From Thermoproteota archaeon (GTDB lineage Archaea > Korarchaeota > JAOZGF01), in NCBI GenBank assembly GCA_027491845.1, contig JAOZGF010000136.1:1-8796 (forward strand): 8,796 nucleotides of DNA, given 5' to 3'. Position numbers and translations under genes: made by a program. Shown here piece after piece: positions 1 through 5,297 of this stretch; position 1 is the first letter of the stretch; each line of letters opens with the position of its first letter. The notes under the pieces are model-generated. The model had not been told where the DNA came from. It was given only the letters and a program-made list of their open reading frames with translations, and ran no database searches.

Positions 1-710
1 CATATAGCTGCCAGTAGAGCTCTTTCAATGCCGTCTCCAAGATCTTGGCACCTTACGTAGAAAGGTTTACCGTTTGGAGATTCCTTTCTTAAAACGAGTT
101 CTCCGAAGCTAACTATCCCTTCAGTAAACCTGTCTCCAACGCATTTCGATATGATGCTTTTAACTATGCTTGTGTGAGCACCGCTTTTAACCACAATATT
201 CCAATTCTCCCTTTTAACAATACCTCTAGATACTGTCTCAAGAAAATTTGTGTCAGAAGGTATGAAAAGCACTAAGCTCTTAATTTCAACTAGATTTCCC
301 ACTTTAGAGTAAGGGATACCCAGTACGTTGCTTAGTGATTTGATGTAGTTTGTTCCAAGATCAATAAATTCTTCACCATCTACATAGGCTTTAACATTGC
401 CTTTATGATCTAAGACGAATTTAATAACTTTTCCTTTAACAGTATATTCTAGTGTTGCTTTACCAGTGTATTGATAGATGAGTGCTTGATGAGTGCTGCC
501 GTGAAGATTTAAGATCAATTGTTTTCTATTTTGTTCCAACATTGGGTACAGTTCTTGAGGAATAGGGAATAGGGATAGAGATTCCAGGACAGCTGTTTTC
601 CCCGAATTATTTCTACCTATGAGCACTGTAAACGTAGAGAAATCTAAGGGTTCTTTCAGAGATTTTAACCCTCTAAATCCATTCACGTTTAAGGACTCAA
701 TTAGTAACAT
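1..710 (-). CDS. RecF/OLD-like AAA family ATPase (3' end outside window)
   Basis: An open frame runs without a stop from the ATG at 710 to the window edge, giving 236 residues with the C-terminus missing. It begins MLLIESLNVNGFRGLKSL, the usual opening of SMC/RecF/OLD-type ATPases ('I.S..V.GFRGLKS'). A Walker A motif, GRNNSGKT, follows at residues 32-39. Near the cut end, QDLGDGIERALLAAI (about 222-236) resembles the ABC-type signature helix of AAA_15/AAA_21 ATPases. The Walker B motif and any TOPRIM nuclease domain would lie beyond the window, so a pure ATPase cannot be told from an OLD-type nuclease. Such proteins are cytosolic and act in DNA repair, phage defence or overcoming, or unknown DNA transactions. 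No partner gene is visible upstream, where there is only a gene-free stretch. ATPase class is confident; role is not. Confidence 0.88.
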   Translation of the reverse strand, partial: MLLIESLNVNGFRGLKSLKEPLDFSTFTVLIGRNNSGKTAVLESLSLFPIPQELYPMLEQNRKQLILNLHGSTHQALIYQYTGKATLEYTVKGKVIKFVLDHKGNVKAYVDGEEFIDLGTNYIKSLSNVLGIPYSKVGNLVEIKSLVLFIPSDTNFLETVSRGIVKRENWNIVVKSGAHTSIVKSIISKCVGDRFTEGIVSFGELVLRKESPNGKPFYVRCQDLGDGIERALLAAI

Positions 711-739
711 CGTTTTAACACCATTCCTAACAATAATTG

Positions 740-765
740 ATCTGTTCAGTTTATTTAACTTACTA
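740..765 (-). promoter_or_regulatory. Possible TATA box for the AAA ATPase gene
   Basis: On the minus strand the sequence GTTAAATAAACTG lies about 45 bases before the ATG at 710. An archaeal TATA element here would place transcription start near 729, giving a leader of about 20 bases. The same 10-mer TAAATAAACT recurs upstream of the protease operon at 5252-5261. There is no convincing BRE, so support is weak. Confidence 0.25.
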
Positions 766-959
766 TTACAAAGGTTGATGAAGAAGCCTTAAAGGGAGAT
801 AAAGGCTCTTCAATGCATTTAATGGGAGCAATGTTGTTAGGAGTTAAATTGACAGGCCTCTTACAGAGATTGGCCCCACTGCCTGCTTTAAAAGGCATTC
901 CTCTCCCTTATCTTAATTGATCCTTTTAAGCCATTTTGCCTTATACTCCATGAATTAGC

Positions 960-1163
960 TTAGCCTAAACACGGAAGGCCGTTGCTGAGTTTCCATTCTT
1001 TCTTACATTCTTTCTCATATACCTCCAAGTTTCCTAAAAAACTGTCATTGAATTACTTTCAAAAAGCTTCATCGACTATTGCCCTGCTAATCTTATGGAA
1101 TGTCGTTGACCCTCATCTTTCTTTCTTTAAGTTGAAATGTTCTTTTCCATAGAAACTCCAGCT
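960..1163 (-). pseudogene. Possible decayed coding segment, unidentified
   Basis: One minus-strand frame from 1163 to the TAA at 962-960 (67 codons plus stop) reads like protein but has three internal stops. Coherent pieces include FHKISRAIVDEAF, FNDSFLGNLEVYEKECKKEW and KLSNGLPCLG. The amphipathic, lysine/glutamate-rich pieces resemble those of real archaeal proteins, but no family was recognised. A random AT-rich stretch could also produce this, so support is low. Confidence 0.2.
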
Positions 1164-1398
1164 TAGAATTAGTGGAGTTAACAGCTAAATTAATTATTTA
1201 TTTTCCCAACCTCTTTCTCAAGTGTTGTATAGATAAATCACTGCTTTTCTATAACCATGTCGTCTGTTATTGGTTCATGAGCCTTCATCAGAACATTTAT
1301 TCCTATTTGACTCCTAGAAGATAGGCGTTATAGGTATTTTTAAGCCAATATGGATGGCTTCGTGTTTGCCCTATCACATCCTCCCCTAGAATTAGTGG
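1164..1398. repeat. 12-bp direct repeat TAGAATTAGTGG, two copies
   Basis: TAGAATTAGTGG occurs at 1164-1175 and again at 1387-1398, a spacing of 223 bases, both within the gene-free stretch. On the minus strand both copies can be read in the same sense as Pro-Leu-Ile-Leu within the two candidate relic segments. This could be a small duplication, a pair of protein-binding sites or chance. Confidence 0.4.
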
Positions 1399-1663
1399 GT
1401 ACTTCTTGTTTGGTTTTATCTTGCCTTTAAACCTTCCAAAAACCATTTGCTTGTCGCTCGGTTACGGTACAGCTTTTAATTTTATCCCTTTTCTTGATAA
1501 CGTTGCTGGTTCCAGTATTCTTGTTTAAGAGTTCCTGTTTTCCTTTCGGAAGCCTAGAGCCCTACTTAAGTAGTTTTTTATTTAAATATTTTCATACTGT
1601 TTTCATACTAATTTGAAGTTCGGTCTTAGAGCCTCGAAATACTATTTCACGGTAATGCTCCAT
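1190..1663 (-). pseudogene. Possible frameshifted and stop-interrupted gene relic, unidentified
   Basis: From an ATG at 1663 a minus-strand frame begins MEHYREIVFRGSKTELQ and continues in the same frame to a stop at 1429-1427, broken by TGA at 1594-1592 and TAG at 1564-1562. An overlapping frame then gives a clean 47-residue ORF (ATG 1446, stop 1303) with YPLILGEDVIGQTRSHPYWL and NTYNAYLLGVK. One added A in the AAA run at 1306-1308 would fuse it to IGINVLMKAHEPITDDMVIE, which ends at TGA 1240-1238; the same frame then reads TTLEKEVGKINN to the TAA at 1190. The pieces follow one another in order on one strand, as expected for a decayed gene of about 150 codons. The family is not recognised. 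Chance ORFs or assembly indels remain possible. Confidence 0.33.
1589..1609. repeat. Tandem 10-mer TTTTCATACT with 11-bp period
   Basis: TTTTCATACT is repeated exactly at 1589-1598 and 1600-1609 with one base between. It lies next to the AT tract TTTAAATATT (1581-1590). An 11-bp period places both copies on the same face of the helix, a common layout for regulator binding. It also overlaps the candidate relic, so it may be incidental. Confidence 0.45.
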
Positions 1664-1749
1664 AAAGTATCCGAACGATGGAGAAATAAGTATTAGAAAA
1701 CATTTGCCTAAATATTTAAGTAAAAGGAAACACATATATTAAGATAGTT

Positions 1750-1768
1750 GGGGAAAGCTTTTTAAGCG
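1750..1768 (+). promoter_or_regulatory. BRE/TATA promoter of the PhoU-TrkA_C/argH operon
   Basis: GGGGAAAGCTTTTTAAGC matches the archaeal arrangement of a purine-rich BRE (GGGGAAAG) followed directly by a TATA element (TTTTTAA, 1759-1765). Transcription would start about 25 bases downstream, near 1787, leaving a leader of roughly 80 bases before the coding region. AT tracts at 1711-1721 and 1733-1743 are weaker alternatives. Confidence 0.45.
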
Positions 1769-1788
1769 TCCAGCGGCTTAGACTAAGT

Positions 1789-1808
1789 GGGGAATGTTCT
1801 GGTTCCCT
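1789..1808 (+). other. Small hairpin in the predicted operon leader
   Basis: GGGAA at 1790-1794 is complementary to TTCCC at 1803-1807 across an 8-base loop, right at the predicted start of the transcript. The stem has only five pairs, so a regulatory role is speculative. Confidence 0.25.
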
Positions 1809-1846
1809 TACAACCTTTCCTTTCAGTCAGGCATTATTACCTTAAA

Positions 1847-1860
1847 ACCTCTAAAGAGGT
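1847..1860. promoter_or_regulatory. Perfect palindrome ACCTCTAAAGAGGT containing a Shine-Dalgarno-like GAGGT
   Basis: ACCTCT (1847-1852) pairs perfectly with AGAGGT (1855-1860) across two bases. The right arm includes GAGGT (1856-1860), which matches the anti-Shine-Dalgarno sequence and lies nine bases before an in-frame CTG at 1870. It could be a ribosome site masked by its own complement, or an operator for a dimeric regulator. A two-base loop is too tight for a full RNA hairpin, so the inner pairs would open. Confidence 0.4.
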
Positions 1861-1932
1861 AGACTTCACCTGAAGGATGAAGTTGTAGAGTTTGAATTCA
1901 GGCCTGTAGGGGTTAGGCAGCTCCTGACACAG

Positions 1933-3093
1933 ATGAAGAACATCTCTGAAACAATGGTTGACCTAGCATACTCAGCAATACTCTTCCATGACGAATCACT
2001 TGTCGAAGAAGTTTTTGATCTAGAAGAAAAAGTTGACGAATTAGAGCGGCAGCTTAACATGAACCTTTCGATAGCTGTGAGAGATGCTGAAGACGCTGAA
2101 AAAGCTGCAGTAACCTTTGAAGTTGCATCTGCAAACGACAAAATATCTGATGCCTCAGCTGACATAGCTTACCTGCTGGTTAAGAAGTTCATGTTGCACC
2201 CAGCCCTGATAGAGGCCTTGAAGAGGGCAAGCGAAGTCGTGGGTAAAACGAGGATAAGCGAGAACTCCGTGTTTCTCAATGAAACACTTGAAAAATTAAG
2301 CTTAGAATCAAAGATAGGTGTTGACGTAATCGCCATAAAAAGGGGGAGGCAATGGGTTATTGCTCCTTCGAAAAAAACAAGGATACAGGCAGGAGACATA
2401 TTGATTGGAAGGGGAACATATGACAGCGTAAAGGTTTTCAGGGAGCTCGGGTCAGGGGAAAGAAAAAAAATTGAGCCAGGGGAGGAAGTCAAGTTTGAGG
2501 AAAGCCTTCCAGAAGAAATCAAGGAGATAGTTGACAAACTACTCCTCCTCAAGAACACTTCTGAATTAATGGTTGACCTGGCGTACTCAGCATTGCTTTT
2601 CAACAGTAAGGAAATAGCCTACGAAGTGGAGGAACTAGAAGAAATAGTTGACAAAACATATACGGACCTTGAATTACTCGTTTTCGAAAACAGGTTGAAA
2701 GAAGCCAAGCCAACCCAGCTACTATGCATAATCCACCTGGCAATGTTCACTGAGGCAATATCTGACGCTGCCTCCGAGATAGCAAGCATAGTTATAAAGG
2801 GAGGGGAAGCCCACCCCATACTTGAAAAGGTCATAGAGGAGTCAGAGGAAACAATAGTTAAAACGTTTGTCTCAGAAAACTCTCAACTAGCCTTTAAAAG
2901 CCTAAAGGAACTAAACCTTGAAGACAACATTGGGATGAGGGTAATAGCCATAAAACACGGGACAGACTGGATGTTCAACCCCAAGTCAAGCGCCGTCCTG
3001 AAGCCAAACGACATAATAATTGTAAGGGGTTACAGTGAAGGAAAGAAGGAGCTCCTTAAGTTGGCGGCGGAAAAACAAGCACAGAAACCATAA
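1933..3093 (+). CDS. Tandem PhoU-TrkA_C regulatory protein (ion transport/potassium channel-type regulator)
   Basis: The 386-residue product is an internal duplication. Repeat 1 has a PhoU-like helical domain (about 1-95) and a TrkA_C/RCK_C domain (about 105-172, core VDVIAIKRGRQW..AGDILIGRG). Repeat 2 has PhoU (about 207-290, SELMVDLAYSALLF) and TrkA_C (about 308-378, MRVIAIKHGTDW..NDIIIVRG). There is no signal peptide or membrane segment, so it is cytosolic. Archaeal relatives are often labelled potassium channel proteins but carry only the regulatory part; TrkA_C domains bind small ligands. The partner transporter is not in the window. ATG 1933 is the first canonical start, but homologous sequence (VVEFEFRPVGVRQLLTQ) continues in frame upstream to 1870, so the true N-terminus is probably about 21 residues longer. 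argH follows closely and is likely co-transcribed. Confidence 0.88.
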   Translation: MKNISETMVDLAYSAILFHDESLVEEVFDLEEKVDELERQLNMNLSIAVRDAEDAEKAAVTFEVASANDKISDASADIAYLLVKKFMLHPALIEALKRASEVVGKTRISENSVFLNETLEKLSLESKIGVDVIAIKRGRQWVIAPSKKTRIQAGDILIGRGTYDSVKVFRELGSGERKKIEPGEEVKFEESLPEEIKEIVDKLLLLKNTSELMVDLAYSALLFNSKEIAYEVEELEEIVDKTYTDLELLVFENRLKEAKPTQLLCIIHLAMFTEAISDAASEIASIVIKGGEAHPILEKVIEESEETIVKTFVSENSQLAFKSLKELNLEDNIGMRVIAIKHGTDWMFNPKSSAVLKPNDIIIVRGYSEGKKELLKLAAEKQAQKP

Positions 3094-3133
3094 AAGAAAG
3101 GCCTAATGGACGAAAAAGCTGTGGAGAAAAAAA

Positions 3134-4639
3134 TTGAAGGAAAAAGATGTTGAAGAATATCTAGTGGAGGAAGACATTGAACTCGACAAAAAATTAATCG
3201 TCCCAGACATATATTTGATGAAAGCACACACAATAATGCTCTGGAAAACAGGTTATCTGGAGAGAAAGAAGTTAGTGAGCATTTTAAGGGCGCTTTTCAA
3301 GTTACAGAGAGAAAATGAAAAAGGAACATTTAAGCTTAAAGGCAAATTTGAAGACGTCCACATGAACGTTGAGCAATACGTCATCAATGAATGCGGCTTA
3401 GAAACAGGCGGAATGATTCAGTTCGCCAGGTCGAGAAACGACCAAGTGATAGCTGACATAAGGATTTTCCTGAGAGAGAAACTGTTAAGCATCTCCCTAA
3501 AGCTAACTGAATTGCTTGATTCCCTTTTGAAGCTTGCAAAGGAAAACATTGAAACTGTTTACCCGCTTTACACGCACTTACAGCCTGCTCAGCCCTCAAC
3601 AATTGCTCACTGGGCATTAAGCTATTTTGATTATTTCAAGAGAAACTTGGACAGGATCCTGGAAACATATAGAAGGGTTAATTTAAACCCCATGGGTTCA
3701 GCAGCTGGTTCAGGCGTAGAACTAAACATTGACAGAGAACTGACAATGAAGCTCCTTGGCTTCGAAGGAATCCAGGAAAACACGTTGGACGTGATAAGTT
3801 CAAGGGGGGAAAACGAGGCTGAAACACTTTTCACGCTGTCAATGCTGATGACAGGTTTAAGCAGGATTTCCATGGACCTCATCCTCTACTCCACTTCAGA
3901 GTTCCAATTTGTTAGGCTAGGCGAAAACTACGTGACTGGAAGCAGTTTAATGCCCCAGAAAAAAAACCCGGACACACTTGAAATAACCAGGGGTAAAACA
4001 GGCAGGATATACGGCTACCTAATGCACGTCCTGTCAACGTTGAAGGACCTGCCTTCAGGTTACTCTAGGGACATGCAAGAAACAAAGGCCTCATTATTCA
4101 AGGGAATAGAGGCCGTTGAAAAAGCACTAAAGGTTTTTCCTGGGCTCATAAAAACCATTCAAATAAACAGGGAAAGGATGGTTGAAGCATGCCTCAAAGG
4201 AAAAACATTCGCGGCCGACATAGCTAACACATTGGTTACAAAACACAGGTTATCGTTTAGAGAAGCGTACATGACAGTTAAAAATGCTTTAGAGGACGTT
4301 GAGGAAGATGCTGAAGAAATAACTGAAAAAATCAATGAGATAATGGAAAAAACAAAAAAGAAAACAAGGGTTAAAGTGGAAGAAATAAGGGAGGCCCTTG
4401 ACATCGTTAAATCAATCAATAAAAGGAATGTCTTAGGTGGGCCAAGCCCAGAATCCGTTAGAAGAATGCTTGTCAAGAGAGAAAAAGAACTGAACAAGAT
4501 AAAAAAGGGGATAACTTTAAAGATAGAGGAAATCCGTGGAAAAATGGGTTACCTAGATGAAATAGCGAGGGAAATTATTGAAGGAAAAATCAAGGAGCCA
4601 ACCCAACTAATCAGAAAGCTTAGAAGCCATAAAAAATAA
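3134..4639 (+). CDS. argH: Argininosuccinate lyase
   Basis: ArgH cleaves argininosuccinate to arginine and fumarate, the last step of arginine synthesis, as a cytosolic homotetramer of the fumarase/aspartase superfamily. The 501-residue product has all three conserved regions: ARSRNDQV near residues 96-103, the catalytic-histidine region THLQPAQPSTIAHW near 150, and the superfamily signature GSSLMPQKKNPD at 269-280 with the mobile serine loop. LPSGYSRDMQETK follows, as in the family. The C-terminal third is unusually rich in lysine and glutamate. The start used is TTG 3134, preceded by TGGAG with about seven bases of spacing. Upstream in-frame codons read TKKLWRKKL, similar to the usual ArgH N-terminus (LWxGR or MYRKxRL), so the true start may lie upstream. 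It begins about 40 bases after the regulator gene and converges with the AsnC-domain gene. Confidence 0.95.
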   Translation: MKEKDVEEYLVEEDIELDKKLIVPDIYLMKAHTIMLWKTGYLERKKLVSILRALFKLQRENEKGTFKLKGKFEDVHMNVEQYVINECGLETGGMIQFARSRNDQVIADIRIFLREKLLSISLKLTELLDSLLKLAKENIETVYPLYTHLQPAQPSTIAHWALSYFDYFKRNLDRILETYRRVNLNPMGSAAGSGVELNIDRELTMKLLGFEGIQENTLDVISSRGENEAETLFTLSMLMTGLSRISMDLILYSTSEFQFVRLGENYVTGSSLMPQKKNPDTLEITRGKTGRIYGYLMHVLSTLKDLPSGYSRDMQETKASLFKGIEAVEKALKVFPGLIKTIQINRERMVEACLKGKTFAADIANTLVTKHRLSFREAYMTVKNALEDVEEDAEEITEKINEIMEKTKKKTRVKVEEIREALDIVKSINKRNVLGGPSPESVRRMLVKREKELNKIKKGITLKIEEIRGKMGYLDEIAREIIEGKIKEPTQLIRKLRSHKK

Positions 4640-4686
4640 AGGGGAAATTATTCTGCTAGCTTGTTGTTACGGAATAAAGATAATTG

Positions 4687-4938
4687 CTAGACTTGACAGA
4701 CAAGTGTTTCTGAAAGCTCTATCCCTTCAATTCTCCTGATGTCAGTCACAACCTTGGAAAGATCCTTCATTTGATCGACTTCAATTTTAACCAGGATGTC
4801 CCAGCTGCCGTAGACAATGTAGGCTTCCTCAACACCTTTTATCCTTTTAATTTTCTCCAAGACATCATACTCCGTGCTTATTGAGACGGATATCAACATG
4901 TACGCGGTAACTGAAGCCACTTGAAACACCATTTCCAC
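4687..4938 (-). CDS. Stand-alone Lrp/AsnC ligand-binding (RAM) domain protein
   Basis: This 83-residue protein matches the AsnC_trans_reg (RAM) fold without the DNA-binding helix-turn-helix of full Lrp proteins: TAYMLISV (first strand), VLEKIKRIKGVEEAYIVYGSWDILVKIE (helix, strand, Gly-containing turn, strand), then DIRRIEGIELSETLV. Family members form ring-like oligomers that bind amino acids or other small effectors, and may modulate full-length Lrp regulators or enzymes. The usual glycine of the first loop is replaced (SVSISTEYDVL). The GTG at 4938 is taken as start, but the ATG at 4932 (two codons in) fits the family length equally well. It converges with argH, 47 bases apart, so an amino-acid-sensing link to arginine synthesis is possible but unproven. 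Confidence 0.88.
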   Translation of the reverse strand: MEMVFQVASVTAYMLISVSISTEYDVLEKIKRIKGVEEAYIVYGSWDILVKIEVDQMKDLSKVVTDIRRIEGIELSETLVCQV

Positions 4939-5023
4939 AACGTAGTTTTACAAGAATCTTGGTATAGAGCCAACCATTTTCCTTAAAAATCCAACTGAAA
5001 AATAGACAGGAGACGGATAACCC

Positions 5024-5107
5024 ATGAACAATGAACAAAAAAAGGGTTTAGTAAGGATAAACGTGGAAAACAATGAAATTTATCCCTGCTATTTCCTGCT
5101 TATTTAA
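5024..5107 (+). CDS. Possible small protein of 27 residues, unidentified
   Basis: An ATG at 5024 opens 27 codons, beginning MNNEQKKGLVRINVENNEIY and ending in a hydrophobic YFLLI. GGAG at 5009-5012 lies 11 bases before it, a slightly long but acceptable ribosome-site spacing. A TATA-like TTAAAAAT lies at 4983-4990. The composition is plausible for a charged small protein, but an ORF of this length is easily found by chance and no family was recognised. Confidence 0.2.
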   Translation: MNNEQKKGLVRINVENNEIYPCYFLLI

Positions 5108-5227
5108 CTCTGACTAGGATTCGTGGGATTAACTTCTTCAGTTCAGGGAGGAAAAATTTATTGCTTTAAGAAAATGCATTAACTGAAACAGGCCCTTTAC
5201 TCATCACTTTTTAACCGCGAAAATTAA

Positions 5228-5262
5228 GGAAACCTTAAAGAATTACAAGGCTAAATAAACTT
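5228..5262 (+). promoter_or_regulatory. Candidate BRE/TATA promoter of the protease operon
   Basis: GGAAAC (5228-5233) followed by CTTAAAG (5234-5240) has the archaeal BRE-TATA layout and would start transcription near 5262, about 36 bases before the TTG start. CTAAATAAAC (5251-5260) is a second candidate, giving a leader under 20 bases. The two cannot be separated by eye. Confidence 0.35.
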
Positions 5263-5297
5263 TTTCAGGTGAAACTAAAAAGTAGCGGGGTTGTTTA

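Larger units (their letters stand above)
711..1869. other. Long stretch without an intact gene
   Basis: No open frame longer than about 47 codons that looks functional was found on either strand. The stretch is AT-rich and holds several AT-only promoter-like tracts (near 1581-1590, 1709-1721, 1733-1743 and 1759-1765), a tandem 10-mer, a separated 12-mer repeat, and minus-strand segments with protein-like translation broken by stops and frame changes. It separates the minus-strand ATPase from the plus-strand regulator operon, so it must also contain both promoters. The most economical reading is a decayed gene or former mobile insertion. No terminal inverted repeats or target-site duplications were recognised. 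Confidence 0.6.
4939..5297. other. Divergent intergenic region
   Basis: This 359-base gap lies between the minus-strand AsnC-domain gene and the plus-strand protease operon and should hold both promoters. On the minus strand, TTTTTAAGG near 4980-4988 is a TATA candidate for the AsnC-domain gene. On the plus strand, candidates lie at 5228-5240 and 5252-5259. One short ORF (5024-5107) is the only coding candidate. No RNA gene was seen. Confidence 0.5.

Noticed and set aside
813..920. Plus-strand 35-codon ORF, and an overlapping minus-strand 47-codon ORF (898-755)
   Set aside because: Each is an antisense shadow of the other, neither has a ribosome site or a recognisable family, and both lie in the gene-free stretch.
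1767..1810. tRNA-like piece (GTCCAGCGGCTTAGAC resembles a D-arm)
   Set aside because: No matching acceptor stem, anticodon arm or GGTTCRANYCC T-loop follows.
1869..1925. Box D'/C'-like motif (CTGA followed by GATGA) suggesting a C/D guide RNA
   Set aside because: No upstream box C, and the next CTGA is about 40 bases on, too far for a guide region; the sequence is better explained as coding.
2169..2834. Minus-strand ORFs opposite the regulator gene
   Set aside because: Serine/leucine-rich shadows of a clearly coding plus strand. The same applies to minus-strand ORFs opposite argH, the protease, ogt and the Fe-S gene.
4630..4642. T-rich tract on the minus strand as a terminator for the AsnC-domain gene
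   Set aside because: It lies within the end of argH and reflects lysine codons there; termination is possible but not supported independently.
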